Source of the DNA: Pseudanabaena sp. BC1403 | GTDB taxonomy: Bacteria > Cyanobacteriota > Cyanobacteriia > Pseudanabaenales > Pseudanabaenaceae | Direction of reading: 5' to 3' | DNA: 64,000 bases | Assembly (NCBI RefSeq): GCF_002914585.1 | Contig: NZ_PDDM01000006.1 | Coordinates: forward strand, 158,306 to 222,305 | Shown here: positions 18,905 to 28,920 of the stretch, one piece after another | How the letters are laid out: each line of letters starts with the position of its first letter | How positions within the stretch are numbered: the first letter of the stretch is position 1 | The notes under the pieces: model-generated | The model's database searches: none | What the model saw: only the letters and a program-made list of their open reading frames with translations | What the model was told of the DNA's origin: nothing | Made by a program: the position numbers and the translations under genes

Positions 18905-21751
18905 GTGAAGCGTAATTTTATGCTCTCTTTTTTGAGTCGAGGACTAGCCACCGCGATCGCAGTGGTGATGTTCAGTAACTTGCCCCTATCTTGGCAATCA
19001 TTTTTGGGGCAATTGTCTGGTGGTCAAGCATATGCTGCTCAACCTGATCTAGTTGCCAAAACTACTACAATTACTAACCAATCGCCCGAATCTTTGACAG
19101 GAAATGTGATTAAAACTGTCTTAGATAACGGTTTGACGGTGTTAACTAAGCAAGTGAATACAGCTCCTGTAGTGAGTGTGCAGGTCTGGTATCGCGTTGG
19201 TTCCCAAAACGAGAAAGCGGGAATAACAGGTATTTCTCACCAGCTCGAACATTTAATGTTTAAAGGGACAAAAGAGCGTCCGATTCAGTTTGGGCGCTTA
19301 TTTAGTGCCTTAGGTAGTGACTCTAATGCTTTTACTAGCTATGACATGACCGCCTATGTGGGGACAGCAGGAAGCGACAAGCTGGATGCGATGCTTAGGC
19401 TGGAAGCCGATCGCATGGTCAATACTGTCGCTGGTGAAGCCGAACTCAAAAGTGAACGTACTGTGGTTTTGTCAGAACTAGATGGTGGTAACAACAGCCC
19501 AGGGACTCGGCTCTATCGACAGGTAATGTTAGCGGCTTATCCTGATAGTTCTTACGGTTGGCCAGTGATTGGCTATCGTCCTGATGTTGAGAACTATACA
19601 GTTGAGGATATTCAAAATTATTACCGTACTTTCTATCGCCCTGATAATGCGACTTTGGTGATTGTTGGTAATTTTGAGACAGAAGCCACGCTGAAAAAAG
19701 TGCGAGAGATCTATGGCGCGATCGCCGCTCCAACGAAACCCAAAGTTTTAATTACTCCTGAAGATCAGCAGAACAAGCCTAAACCGCCGACTCCAAAATC
19801 TACTCAGGAACCAATTCGACTCAAAGAGCCTGGTAGCGTGCCATTTTTGCAAGCAGTCTATCCAGATTTGCCTAAAGTTGATGGTGCTGATGTCGCCGCG
19901 ATCGATGTGATGCATAGCATTCTGACCTCTGGAAGAAGCTCACGACTCTATCAAGCTCTAGTGGAAACAGGCTTAGCAAGTAGTGCCAGTGGTAATGCCT
20001 CATCCATGATTGGCACGGGTTGGTATTTTATGAGTGCGACACCGACAGCAGGTAAATCTCTCGAAGAGCTTGATCGTCTTTTATTAGCTGAAATTGACAA
20101 ATTGCAAACGCAGTCAATTACCCCAGAAGAACTAGAACGAGCTAAAACTAGTATGCGAGCTAGCTATATTTTGGGCAATCGTGATGTTAATTCTCAAGCA
20201 ATTCAGATCGGCTACAACCAAACTGTCGCTAAGGATTATCGCTATAGCGATCGCTATTTGAGTGCTGTCGATAAAGTCACGAGCGCGGATGTCAAGCGCG
20301 TCGCCAAGCAATATTTGCAACGCGATCGTCGAGTGGTTGGATATTTCGAGCCATCGGTGATTACGGCTGGGGCTGGCACAACTCCCAGTAATGCTCATTC
20401 TTCTGAAGCATTTAAACCTAGCTCTCCTGTCGATCCGTCAGAAGTAGCGAAGTATTTACCAGAAAGCGCTTTAAATAATAAAGTCGATATTCCCCCAGCG
20501 GTTCAGCCTGATAAGTTCACGCTATCTAATGGTTTGAAAGTTCTGTTATTGCCCGATCGCAGTACACCGACTGTAACCCTAGTGGGTGAAATCAATGCAG
20601 GTTCAGGCTTTGACTCAATTGACAAAGCTGGGTTGGCAGGAATTACGGCGCAAAATCTTACCAATGGCACAACCACCAAAGATGCGTTGACACTTGCATC
20701 ACGTTTAGAAAATCGTGGCGCAAGTTTAGGATTTTCGGCAGGTCGGGAAAGTGTCGGTATTTCTGGCATCGGCTTAGCTAAAGATCTGCCAATTGTGATC
20801 GATCAATTAGCCGACTTGTTGCAAAATGCAACTTTTCCAGCGAAGGAATTTGACCTCAATCTCCAACGCAATCTCCTAGCCTTTAAGTCAGAGCTGGATA
20901 ATCCTAATGCCTTAGTGCGGCGGATCTTCCAGTCAACGCTCTATCCTAAAGGGCATCCTTTTAATGCTATGCGAACTGAAGCAACTCTCAAATCTTTAAA
21001 ACGAGAAGATTTAGCGAAGTTCTATAAAACCTATTATCGTCCTGACAGTACGATTCTCACACTCATGGGAGATTTCGATCCTGCGACTATGAGAGCCTTA
21101 CTCGAAGAAAAATTGGGTAAATGGAAAGCTACAGGCAAAGCACCAAAGTTCCAATTTCCTAATGTGCCTAACCTTGCTGCAACCAATGAGAAGCAAACAT
21201 CTCTAGCTGGTAAAACTCAAGCGGTCACGATCATTGGACATCCAAGTATTTCTCGCTCTGATCCACAGTACTATCCAGCACTATTGCTAAACCAAGTTTT
21301 AGGCGGTGATACATTATCCAGTCGCCTTGGTACGGAAATACGCGATCGCCTTGGTTTGACCTATGGCATTTACAGCTATTTCCAAGCGGGTAGACCGCCA
21401 CAGGGCGCATTTATCGTGCAGATGCAAACCAGTGGCAAGGATACAGAAAAGGCGATCGCCGCAACGGTGGCTTTGCTTAGATCTGTCCGCGATAAGGGCA
21501 TAACTCAAGCTGAATTTGATGTGGCAAAGAAGAGCTTGATCAACAATTTCTCTACTGAGTTTGCCAATCCTGATAACATTGCTAGTTCTTTACTGAGCGA
21601 TGAGATCTACGGCTTACCAGTTGGCGATTTTTACAAGTTTCCTCAGCGCATTCAATCCGTGACTTTTGAGCAGGTCAATCGCGCTGCTAAGGAATTATTA
21701 CAACCCGATAATCTTTTGATTGTGTCGGTAGTTCCTAAAGCTGAGAAATAA
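18905..21751 (+). CDS. Secreted M16-family zinc metallopeptidase (two-domain)
   Basis: 948 residues from GTG 18905, chosen because GGAG at 18895-18898 stands 6 bp before it; a GTG at 18893 would lack that site. A signal peptide is seen: charged start, hydrophobic core about 12-24 and a likely cut after AYA (GGQAYA-AQPD). The first M16 domain has the inverted zinc motif H112-Q-L-E-H116 (HQLEHLMFKGT). The second half (from about 510, FTLSNGLKVLLLPD) repeats the fold without the HxxEH motif, as expected for the inactive half of a clam-shell peptidase. It probably degrades peptides in the periplasm. Confidence 0.92.
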   Translation: MKRNFMLSFLSRGLATAIAVVMFSNLPLSWQSFLGQLSGGQAYAAQPDLVAKTTTITNQSPESLTGNVIKTVLDNGLTVLTKQVNTAPVVSVQVWYRVGSQNEKAGITGISHQLEHLMFKGTKERPIQFGRLFSALGSDSNAFTSYDMTAYVGTAGSDKLDAMLRLEADRMVNTVAGEAELKSERTVVLSELDGGNNSPGTRLYRQVMLAAYPDSSYGWPVIGYRPDVENYTVEDIQNYYRTFYRPDNATLVIVGNFETEATLKKVREIYGAIAAPTKPKVLITPEDQQNKPKPPTPKSTQEPIRLKEPGSVPFLQAVYPDLPKVDGADVAAIDVMHSILTSGRSSRLYQALVETGLASSASGNASSMIGTGWYFMSATPTAGKSLEELDRLLLAEIDKLQTQSITPEELERAKTSMRASYILGNRDVNSQAIQIGYNQTVAKDYRYSDRYLSAVDKVTSADVKRVAKQYLQRDRRVVGYFEPSVITAGAGTTPSNAHSSEAFKPSSPVDPSEVAKYLPESALNNKVDIPPAVQPDKFTLSNGLKVLLLPDRSTPTVTLVGEINAGSGFDSIDKAGLAGITAQNLTNGTTTKDALTLASRLENRGASLGFSAGRESVGISGIGLAKDLPIVIDQLADLLQNATFPAKEFDLNLQRNLLAFKSELDNPNALVRRIFQSTLYPKGHPFNAMRTEATLKSLKREDLAKFYKTYYRPDSTILTLMGDFDPATMRALLEEKLGKWKATGKAPKFQFPNVPNLAATNEKQTSLAGKTQAVTIIGHPSISRSDPQYYPALLLNQVLGGDTLSSRLGTEIRDRLGLTYGIYSYFQAGRPPQGAFIVQMQTSGKDTEKAIAATVALLRSVRDKGITQAEFDVAKKSLINNFSTEFANPDNIASSLLSDEIYGLPVGDFYKFPQRIQSVTFEQVNRAAKELLQPDNLLIVSVVPKAEK

Positions 21752-21790
21752 ATCATTCAAGGCGGCGCAATGCGCCGCCTTGAATGATTT
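21750..21790. terminator. M16 protease terminator, 19-bp palindrome, AAT loop
   Basis: Arms 21750-21768 and 21772-21790 are perfect and close on GC-AAT-GC; the left arm overlaps the stop codon of the protease gene. A T-run follows (ATTTTAAAAAG). Confidence 0.75.
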
Positions 21791-21847
21791 TAAAAAGTAG
21801 TTAAAACTGTTACGATCAATCTTAATTAAGTATTTTGAAATTTAAAT

Positions 21848-22144
21848 TTGGTTACTGTCGTGGACGCGATCGCCATTAGCTCTTTAGCACTCAATATTGT
21901 GTTGGGACTATTCATCCTCATGTATATCTTTCGCATCGTGATGACATGGTATCCCCAGATTCCCCTCAAGCAATTTCCCTATAGTCTGATTACTTTTCCC
22001 ACTGAGCCTTTACTATTTGTGCTACGGAAATTAATCCCACCCATCGGCGGCATTGATATTTCCCCTGTGATCGGTGTGGGTATTTTCAGCCTTTTGCGCG
22101 AAATGTTGCTAGGTCAGCAAGGAATTTTAACGATGATGCAATAG
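21848..22144 (+). CDS. YggT-family membrane protein
   Basis: 98 residues with a TTG start at 21848; a GTG at 21860 is also possible. Two membrane segments: about 9-30 (ALNIVLGLFILMYIFRIV) and about 68-88. The centre has the family pattern RIVMTWYPQIP, FPTEPLLFVLRKLIPPIGGI and DISPVIG. YggT/YlmG proteins (CCB3/YLMG in plastids) act in cofactor delivery to cytochrome b6 or in nucleoid and thylakoid organisation; which applies here cannot be told. Confidence 0.88.
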   Translation: MVTVVDAIAISSLALNIVLGLFILMYIFRIVMTWYPQIPLKQFPYSLITFPTEPLLFVLRKLIPPIGGIDISPVIGVGIFSLLREMLLGQQGILTMMQ

Positions 22145-22173
22145 AAAGACGGCGCGAAGCGCCGTCTTTCTAT
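22141..22173. terminator. yggT terminator, 15-bp palindrome, GAA loop
   Basis: Arms 22141-22155 and 22159-22173 (ATAGAAAGACGGCGC and complement) close on GC-GAA-GC and overlap the stop codon. TTTT follows on the right. Confidence 0.75.
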
Positions 22174-22244
22174 TTTTGAGTTGTAGCTATAGCAGAGAAA
22201 ATTTGCTATAGTTATAAATTGTGATTATTCCAAGAGCGTAAATC

Positions 22245-23540
22245 TTGATAGAACGCTATACACTGCCCGAAATGGGGCGATTATGGACAGATCGGCATAA
22301 ATATCAAACTTGGTTGCAAGTTGAGGTCGCCGTTTGCGAAGCACAGGCAGAATTAGGCTATATACCTGCCGATGCCGTCGAAGAAATTAAGGCGAAAGCA
22401 AACTTTGATGCCGATCGCGTCAATGAAATTGAATTAACGGTCAAACACGACATGATCGCGTTTTTGACCAACGTAAATGAATATGTGGGTGATGCAGGAC
22501 GCTACATTCACCTTGGCTTAACTAGCTCTGACGTGCTAGATACGGCTCTTGCAGTGCAATTAGTCGATAGCTTAGAAATCATCCAAGCCCAGTTAGAAGA
22601 AGCAATCCAAGCCATTCGCTACCAAGCCCAACAACATCGCTATACGATTATGTCGGGTCGGACGCATGGTATCCATGCAGAGCCAATTACTTTTGGCTTC
22701 AAGTTGGCGGGTTGGTTAGCAGAAATGCTCCGCCATCGCGATCGCCTATTGTGCTTAAGCAAAAATATTGCCGTCGGTAAAATCTCAGGTGCAGTCGGAA
22801 CTTATGCCAATGTCGATCCGCGTATTGAGGCGATCGCTTGCCAAAAGTTAGGACTCCAGCCCGACTGTGCATCGACGCAGGTAATTTCTCGTGATCGCCA
22901 TGCGGAATATTCGCAAGTATTAGCGCTGATCGGTGCATCGATCGAGCGCTTTGCAGTAGAAATTCGGAACTTGCAGCGTACCGATGTTCTGGAAGTGGAA
23001 GAGCATTTCACCAAGGGACAAAAAGGATCTTCGGCAATGCCACACAAGCGTAACCCAATTCGCTCGGAGCGGCTAACAGGAATGGCGCGTTTGCTACGCG
23101 GCTATGCGACGACAGCTTTAGAGAATGTGGCGCTATGGCATGAACGCGATATTTCCCACAGTGCGGCAGAACGGGTACTCCTACCCGATAGCTGTATCCT
23201 CACCCATTTCATGCTTAGGGAAATCACCGATTTGGTCAAAAATCTGTTGGTGCATACTCACAACATGGAGCGTAATCTCTATTGTTATGGTGGTGTGGTC
23301 TTTAGTCAGCAAGTGCTACTAACCTTGGTTACAAAGGGCTTGAGCCGCGAAGATAGCTATGCGATCGTCCAGAAAGCCGCGCATCTTGCATGGAATAAAC
23401 CTGAAGGTGATTTCCGCAAGCTAATTAGTGAAGATGAAACCGTGCGATCGACTTTATCCGATGAAGAACTAGCAGCTTGTTTTGATCCGAATAAGCATCT
23501 CAAAAATCTTGACCAAATCTATCAACGTTTGGGGATTTAA
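22245..23540 (+). CDS. purB: Adenylosuccinate lyase
   Basis: 431 residues with TTG start (MIERYTLPEMGRLWTDRHKY is the normal N-terminus of the family) and AAGAG upstream as ribosome-binding site. The fumarase/aspartase signature GSSAMPHKRNP is at 261-271; TSSDVLDTALAVQ and SGRTHGIHAEPITFG supply other active-site residues. It acts twice in purine synthesis, on SAICAR and on adenylosuccinate, releasing fumarate. The final codons GGG ATT TAA are part of a tandem duplication that continues downstream. Confidence 0.96.
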   Translation: MIERYTLPEMGRLWTDRHKYQTWLQVEVAVCEAQAELGYIPADAVEEIKAKANFDADRVNEIELTVKHDMIAFLTNVNEYVGDAGRYIHLGLTSSDVLDTALAVQLVDSLEIIQAQLEEAIQAIRYQAQQHRYTIMSGRTHGIHAEPITFGFKLAGWLAEMLRHRDRLLCLSKNIAVGKISGAVGTYANVDPRIEAIACQKLGLQPDCASTQVISRDRHAEYSQVLALIGASIERFAVEIRNLQRTDVLEVEEHFTKGQKGSSAMPHKRNPIRSERLTGMARLLRGYATTALENVALWHERDISHSAAERVLLPDSCILTHFMLREITDLVKNLLVHTHNMERNLYCYGGVVFSQQVLLTLVTKGLSREDSYAIVQKAAHLAWNKPEGDFRKLISEDETVRSTLSDEELAACFDPNKHLKNLDQIYQRLGI

Positions 23541-23638
23541 AGAGAGGCGGCGCTTCGCGCCGCCTCTCTTTTTGGGATAGTGTTTAGGGATTTAAAAGAA
23601 AAGCGGCGCGGAGCGTCGCTTTTCTTTTTGGGATAGTG
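23532..23638. repeat. Tandem duplication of the purB 3' end with two diverged palindromes
   Basis: Unit 1 (23532-23582) and unit 2 (23587-23638) both read GGGATTTAAA, a palindrome, then CTTTTTGGGATAGTG. In unit 1 the palindrome is 15 bp (arms 23539-23553 and 23557-23571, loop TTC). In unit 2 the arms are 23594-23609 and 23613-23628, loop GGA, with one G-T pair. Both have T-runs and should terminate purB transcription. Between the units the arm changes GAGAGG to GAAAAG and the opposite arm changes CCTCTC to CTTTTC, so the stem has been kept. Confidence 0.8.
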
Positions 23639-23720
23639 CTAGCGATTCTGATATAATACATATCTGAAAAATAAATGTTTTGCTGAATGCTTTTAAGGCA
23701 AATCCATTAAGAAAAGTTAA

Positions 23721-24722
<1,002 letters not shown>

Positions 24723-24739
24723 TTGTTTTACCCTCAACC

Positions 24740-25447
24740 ATGAACGCAAAAGAACTTCTTGAAAGTTACGCTTTGGGCGATCGCGACTTTAGTAGGCGAT
24801 CGCTCATTGGATTGATTCTGACTGGAGCGAATTTGTCTGGAGCAAATTTTATTGAATCAGATCTCGAAGAGATTACGCTGGATATTGCTAATTTAGAGGA
24901 TGCGGAACTAAATCTAGCTAATTTAATCAGAGCGAACCTGAGTGGTTCAATTTTGATTCAAGCAAATCTCAATGGCACAATTCTTGAACAGGCTTCATTG
25001 ATCGGCGCAAATCTTTCTGAAGCTTTTTTGATTGAAGCAGATCTCAGTGATGCGGTCTTAGTAGAAACAAATTTTAGTCACGCTTTTTTGACTAGCGCAA
25101 ACCTGACGCGATCGCGCCTATGTCGAGCGAATCTATCGAATGCTTTTTTGACAGGCGCTTGTTTGAACGGCGCGGATCTGCGTGGTGCAAACCTCACGGA
25201 AGCAGATTTAACAAGAGCAAATTTGACTGGTGCAAATCTGGCTGGTGCGGATCTTAGCCGCGCAAACTTAACTAATGCCAAGCTAAATTGGGCAAATCTT
25301 GCCAATGCCAAGTTAACTGGTGCAGATTTGACAGGAACTTATCTATCAACACTGAAAAGTATTGAAGGAACGGATTTTACTGATGCGCGTAACGCCCCGA
25401 ACTCCGTCGAGCTTGTTAATATGGAAGAGTCAAACTCTGAAGAATAG
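24740..25447 (+). CDS. Pentapeptide-repeat protein
   Basis: 235 residues, of which about 25-215 are A(N/D)LxX repeats (GANLSGANFIESDLEEITLD onward), about 38 of them, predicted to fold as a right-handed quadrilateral beta-helix. Such proteins are abundant in cyanobacteria; known roles range from DNA mimicry and gyrase protection to lumenal scaffolds. No signal peptide is present, so it is probably cytosolic. The reverse strand of the repeat region is open too, but that is a composition effect. Likely in one transcript with hemB. Confidence 0.9.
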   Translation: MNAKELLESYALGDRDFSRRSLIGLILTGANLSGANFIESDLEEITLDIANLEDAELNLANLIRANLSGSILIQANLNGTILEQASLIGANLSEAFLIEADLSDAVLVETNFSHAFLTSANLTRSRLCRANLSNAFLTGACLNGADLRGANLTEADLTRANLTGANLAGADLSRANLTNAKLNWANLANAKLTGADLTGTYLSTLKSIEGTDFTDARNAPNSVELVNMEESNSEE

Positions 25448-25482
25448 AATTTTTACGGTCAATAACGTAAATTAAAAAGTTT

Positions 25483-26580
25483 ATGCCCTTGTTTCGCTCA
25501 CTCACCAAACTCACCAATCTCGCTCTAGTAATGACAATCACTACAGCGATCGCTATGCCGATTACTGAAAGTGCCTATGCCCAAGCCAAAAAAGATGCTA
25601 CGGAATGGATCAGGCAGGGGCGACAACTGTGGCAAAACAATAACATTTCAGGCGCGATCGCTGCTTATCAACAGGCTGCGAATTTAGAGCCAAAAAATTC
25701 TCGCATTTTAACTAGTCTTGGCTTTTTACTCACCCAACAGAATAATTATTCTGGGGCGATCGCTGCTCTAGATAAAGCCACTAAATTAGATGCCAATAAT
25801 GCTAAAGCCTTTAATGCATTAGGTTTTGTCTATGTCCGCATTAAAGACTATCCTAGCGCGTTAACCGCCTATCGCCGCGTGATCGCATTGGAACGCCAAA
25901 ATATAGATGCTTACAACAGTGTGGGTTTTTTATTGACTGAACAAAAACAATATGCCGAAGCCACTAAGATTTATCGTCAAGCGATCGCGGTTGCTCCTAG
26001 AAATGCCAAGATTTATCTGAATTTGGGCTACGTTTTAAAACTCTCAGGAGATCGTAAAGGGGCTTTTGCTGCCTATAACCAAGCTGATAAAATTGCACCT
26101 TTTGACGCTGATGTATTGGTTGCTCTTGGTGGTTTATTTGCTGAGCAAAATCAATATGAAGAGGCGATCGCTAAGTACAAACGAGCTTTAGAAGTCGATC
26201 CTCGACACCCTCAAGCCAATCTTGCCATTTCTAAGGTCTTTCAAAGTGAAGGCAATTATGCTGAAGCGATCGCCTCTCTGCGCCGTGCCGCAGGAGCGCG
26301 AAATATCCCTACTAATAATTTAGTCGAGATTCAAAAGGCGATCGCTGATCTGTATATTCAGCAGGGTTCTCTATCGGGTGCGATCGTTGCCTATCGGCAA
26401 ATTCTTGAGGCTGAGCCAGAGAATGCGCCGACTTATCTGGCTTTAGGGAAGCTTCTGGCAACCCAACAACGTGAGATCGAAGCTCGCAAAATGCTAGAAA
26501 GTGCTGAGCGTTTCTTTAATCAACAAGGCAATATTGATGGTTTAGCTCAAGCTCGTAAGGCTCTAGCTGAACTCAAATAA
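25483..26580 (+). CDS. Secreted TPR-repeat protein
   Basis: 365 residues. A signal peptide is likely: hydrophobic LALVMTITTAIAMP about 13-26, then ESAYA-QA. The mature protein consists of about nine tetratricopeptide repeats (for example GAIAAYQQAANLEPKNSRIL, EEAIAKYKRALEVDPRHPQA). TPR solenoids mediate protein-protein contacts, so it is presumably a periplasmic or thylakoid-lumen assembly factor. It follows the pentapeptide gene by 35 bp and may share its transcript; the shared terminator with acs lies at its end. Confidence 0.85.
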   Translation: MPLFRSLTKLTNLALVMTITTAIAMPITESAYAQAKKDATEWIRQGRQLWQNNNISGAIAAYQQAANLEPKNSRILTSLGFLLTQQNNYSGAIAALDKATKLDANNAKAFNALGFVYVRIKDYPSALTAYRRVIALERQNIDAYNSVGFLLTEQKQYAEATKIYRQAIAVAPRNAKIYLNLGYVLKLSGDRKGAFAAYNQADKIAPFDADVLVALGGLFAEQNQYEEAIAKYKRALEVDPRHPQANLAISKVFQSEGNYAEAIASLRRAAGARNIPTNNLVEIQKAIADLYIQQGSLSGAIVAYRQILEAEPENAPTYLALGKLLATQQREIEARKMLESAERFFNQQGNIDGLAQARKALAELK

Positions 26581-26616
26581 AAAAGGGGAGGTGGCTTGCT
26601 CCACCTCCCCTTTTTT
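26579..26616. terminator. Bidirectional terminator between the TPR gene and acs
   Basis: A 16-bp stem (26579-26594 with 26601-26616, AAAAAAGGGGAGGTGG and complement) and 6-base loop CTTGCT. The A-run on one side and T-run on the other serve both convergent genes; it overlaps both stop codons. Confidence 0.85.
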
Positions 26617-28585
26617 AAGCTCCTTCGCGTAACTTATCTAGAACTGAACGATCTTCTAATGTAGAAGTATCACTGGTGATTTCTTGACCAGAAGCAAGCG
26701 ATCGCAATAATCTTCGCATGATTTTACCCGATCGCGTTTTTGGTAAAGCTTCGGCAAAGCGAATCTCACTCGGACGTGCGATCGCGCCAATCTCCGCGAC
26801 AACATGTTTCTTTAATTCCTTCGCGAGTTCATCACTAGGCTTATGATCGCCTTCAAGAATTACAAAGGCAAAGATATCTTCACCCTTTAATTCATCAGGC
26901 TTACCAACAACGGCAGCTTCAGCAACCGCAGGATGCGAAACTAGCGCAGATTCTATTTCCATGGTTCCTAAACGGTGACCAGCGACGTTAATTACATCAT
27001 CGACACGACCCATCACCCAATAATATCCATCCTCATCCTTACGAGCGCCATCACCCGCAAAATAGACATAGTTGCCATCCTTGGGCGGAATATGTTCCCA
27101 ATAGCTCTTACGGAAGCGATCGGGGTCGCCATAGACAGTACGCATCATCCCTGGCCAAGGATGACGGACGATCAAATAGCCACCTTCATTGTCATGGGCA
27201 GGATTGCCCTCAAGATCGACAATATCAGGAATAATCCCAGGGAAGGGAAGTGTGGCGGAACCTGGTTTCGTGGGTACGGCTCCAGGAAGCGCGGTTATCA
27301 TAATTCCGCCTGTTTCCGTTTGCCACCATGTATCCACAATCGGACAGCGACCGCCGCCAATCACACGGTGATACCACATCCAAGCTTCAGGATTAATCGG
27401 TTCACCCACAGTTCCCAATAAGCGCAGCGAAGTTAAATCGCGAGTATTAGGATGATGTTCGCCCATTTTGATAAAAGCGCGAATCGCCGTAGGTGCGGTG
27501 TAGAAAACACTGACTTGATATTTCTCAATTACATCCCAAAAACAGCCGAGATTAGAAGGGCGTGGCGCTCCTTCGTACATCAATGTCGTTGCGCCATTAG
27601 ATAATGGCCCATACACAATATAGCTATGTCCAGTAATCCAGCCTACATCTGCCGTACACCAATACACATCGGTATCTTTGAGATCGAAAATCCATTTGGT
27701 GGTCATGTGGCTATAGAGGTTATAACCAGCGGTAGTATGCACGACTCCCTTCGGTTTACCAGTACTGCCAGAAGTGTAGAGAACGAACAGCATATCTTCG
27801 CTATCCATTGGTTCTGCTTCACATTTAGCGGAAACACCCTGCTGCAAGTCATGCCACCAATGATCGCGCCCTGCGGTCATGTGCGTATTTTGACCTGTAC
27901 GTTTTACAACTAAGACATCGGTAACGGAAGGAGCGGCTCCATTAGCGATCGCTTTATCCACCTGTGCTTTTAAAGGCACGATCGCATCTTTGCGCCAACC
28001 ACCATCAGCAGTAATGACGAGTTTTGCTTCAGCATCGACAAGGCGATCGCGTAAAGCCTCAGCACTAAATCCACCGAATACCACTCCATGCACTGCGCCG
28101 ATTCTGGCACAGGCAAGCATGGCGATCGCAGCTTCAGGAATCATCGGCATATAAATACCAACGCGATCGCCTTTTTGAACTCCTAATTGCTTGAGTGCAT
28201 TGGCAAACTGACAAACTTCGCGATGCAATTGAGCATAGGTCAGCGTGCGCGAGTCGCCATTTTCGCCTTCCCAAATTAGGGCAGCTTTGTTTTTACGCCA
28301 AGTGGTCAAGTGGCGATCGAGACAGTTATAGGAAATGTTGATTTTACCGCCATCAAACCATTTCACCGATGGAGGTTGCCAATCGAGAACGGTGTGCCAT
28401 TTCTCAAACCAATGTAGTTCTTGCTCGGCTAGTTCTGCCCAGAATGCAGCAGGATCGGCTTTGGCGCGATCGTAAATTTGTTGATATTCAGCAAGACTTT
28501 TAATATGGGCAGCTTGCGAGAACTCCGCAGAAGGCTCAAACAAGCGCTTTTCTTGTAAAACAGATTCAATCGTGGGTTGTGACAT
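26615..28585 (-). CDS. acs: Acetyl-CoA synthetase (AMP-forming)
   Basis: 656 residues, the standard length. It activates acetate through acetyl-AMP to acetyl-CoA. Motifs: [16 protein letters not shown] (ATP loop), [26 protein letters not shown] and the C-terminal [14 protein letters not shown], whose lysine (about K621) is the conserved acetylation site that Sir2-type deacylases reactivate; a Sir2 gene is present at 5.5 kb. It has its own promoter region in the 146 bp before the small gene at 28.7 kb. Confidence 0.97.
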   Translation of the reverse strand: MSQPTIESVLQEKRLFEPSAEFSQAAHIKSLAEYQQIYDRAKADPAAFWAELAEQELHWFEKWHTVLDWQPPSVKWFDGGKINISYNCLDRHLTTWRKNKAALIWEGENGDSRTLTYAQLHREVCQFANALKQLGVQKGDRVGIYMPMIPEAAIAMLACARIGAVHGVVFGGFSAEALRDRLVDAEAKLVITADGGWRKDAIVPLKAQVDKAIANGAAPSVTDVLVVKRTGQNTHMTAGRDHWWHDLQQGVSAKCEAEPMDSEDMLFVLYTSGSTGKPKGVVHTTAGYNLYSHMTTKWIFDLKDTDVYWCTADVGWITGHSYIVYGPLSNGATTLMYEGAPRPSNLGCFWDVIEKYQVSVFYTAPTAIRAFIKMGEHHPNTRDLTSLRLLGTVGEPINPEAWMWYHRVIGGGRCPIVDTWWQTETGGIMITALPGAVPTKPGSATLPFPGIIPDIVDLEGNPAHDNEGGYLIVRHPWPGMMRTVYGDPDRFRKSYWEHIPPKDGNYVYFAGDGARKDEDGYYWVMGRVDDVINVAGHRLGTMEIESALVSHPAVAEAAVVGKPDELKGEDIFAFVILEGDHKPSDELAKELKKHVVAEIGAIARPSEIRFAEALPKTRSGKIMRRLLRSLASGQEITSDTSTLEDRSVLDKLREGA

Positions 28586-28731
28586 AGGTATAAGGTTAGT
28601 AATTACAACAAATTGAGTTTAGAAAGACTAATAATTCATGTAATAAGTTGATAGCTATGCCCCTAGTGTAAATTACTAAGAATACTTAATTGAGAAACGG
28701 TAAAGTTCCGCAACGATTAGCAACATAGCAA

Positions 28732-28869
28732 TCAATAATTACTATCAGCAACACAAATACCTTGGCATTTAATGCCATTAGTAGCTGTACGCAAACAGTG
28801 ATTACAGAGAATGGGTTCTTGCTTTGTCTCAGGGTTAGGTTGCTTATCAGGTTGATCTTGAGTAGTCAT
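28732..28869 (-). CDS. 45-residue cysteine-rich small protein
   Basis: A short gene hidden in what looks like a gap. It starts at ATG 28869 and stops with TGA at 28734-28732. The first 20 residues are polar (MTTQDQPDKQPNPETKQEPI) and the rest is LCNHCLRTATNGIKCQGICV then ADSNY. The pattern C-x2-C-x8-C-x3-C suggests a small zinc-binding knuckle; the block RTATNGIKC-G-CVAD-(D/N)Y recalls a conserved small protein of cyanobacteria, but I cannot name it. It lies between acs and recN on the same strand as both. No strong ribosome-binding site is seen. Confidence 0.55.
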   Translation of the reverse strand: MTTQDQPDKQPNPETKQEPILCNHCLRTATNGIKCQGICVADSNY

Positions 28870-28920
28870 ATATTTGATTTAGCGAGAAAGAGCATCGTTA
28901 TCCGCAGCTACCTTAATATT

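Noticed and set aside
22186..22215. AGCTATAGCA/TGCTATAG inverted pair upstream of purB
   Set aside because: Short (8 bp) and AT-rich; AGCTATAGCA recurs near 62452, but two copies are too few to call a family.
24740..25447. Reverse-strand open frame through the pentapeptide gene
   Set aside because: Long reverse frames are normal over A(N/D)LxX codon repeats; the forward product is the recognised family.
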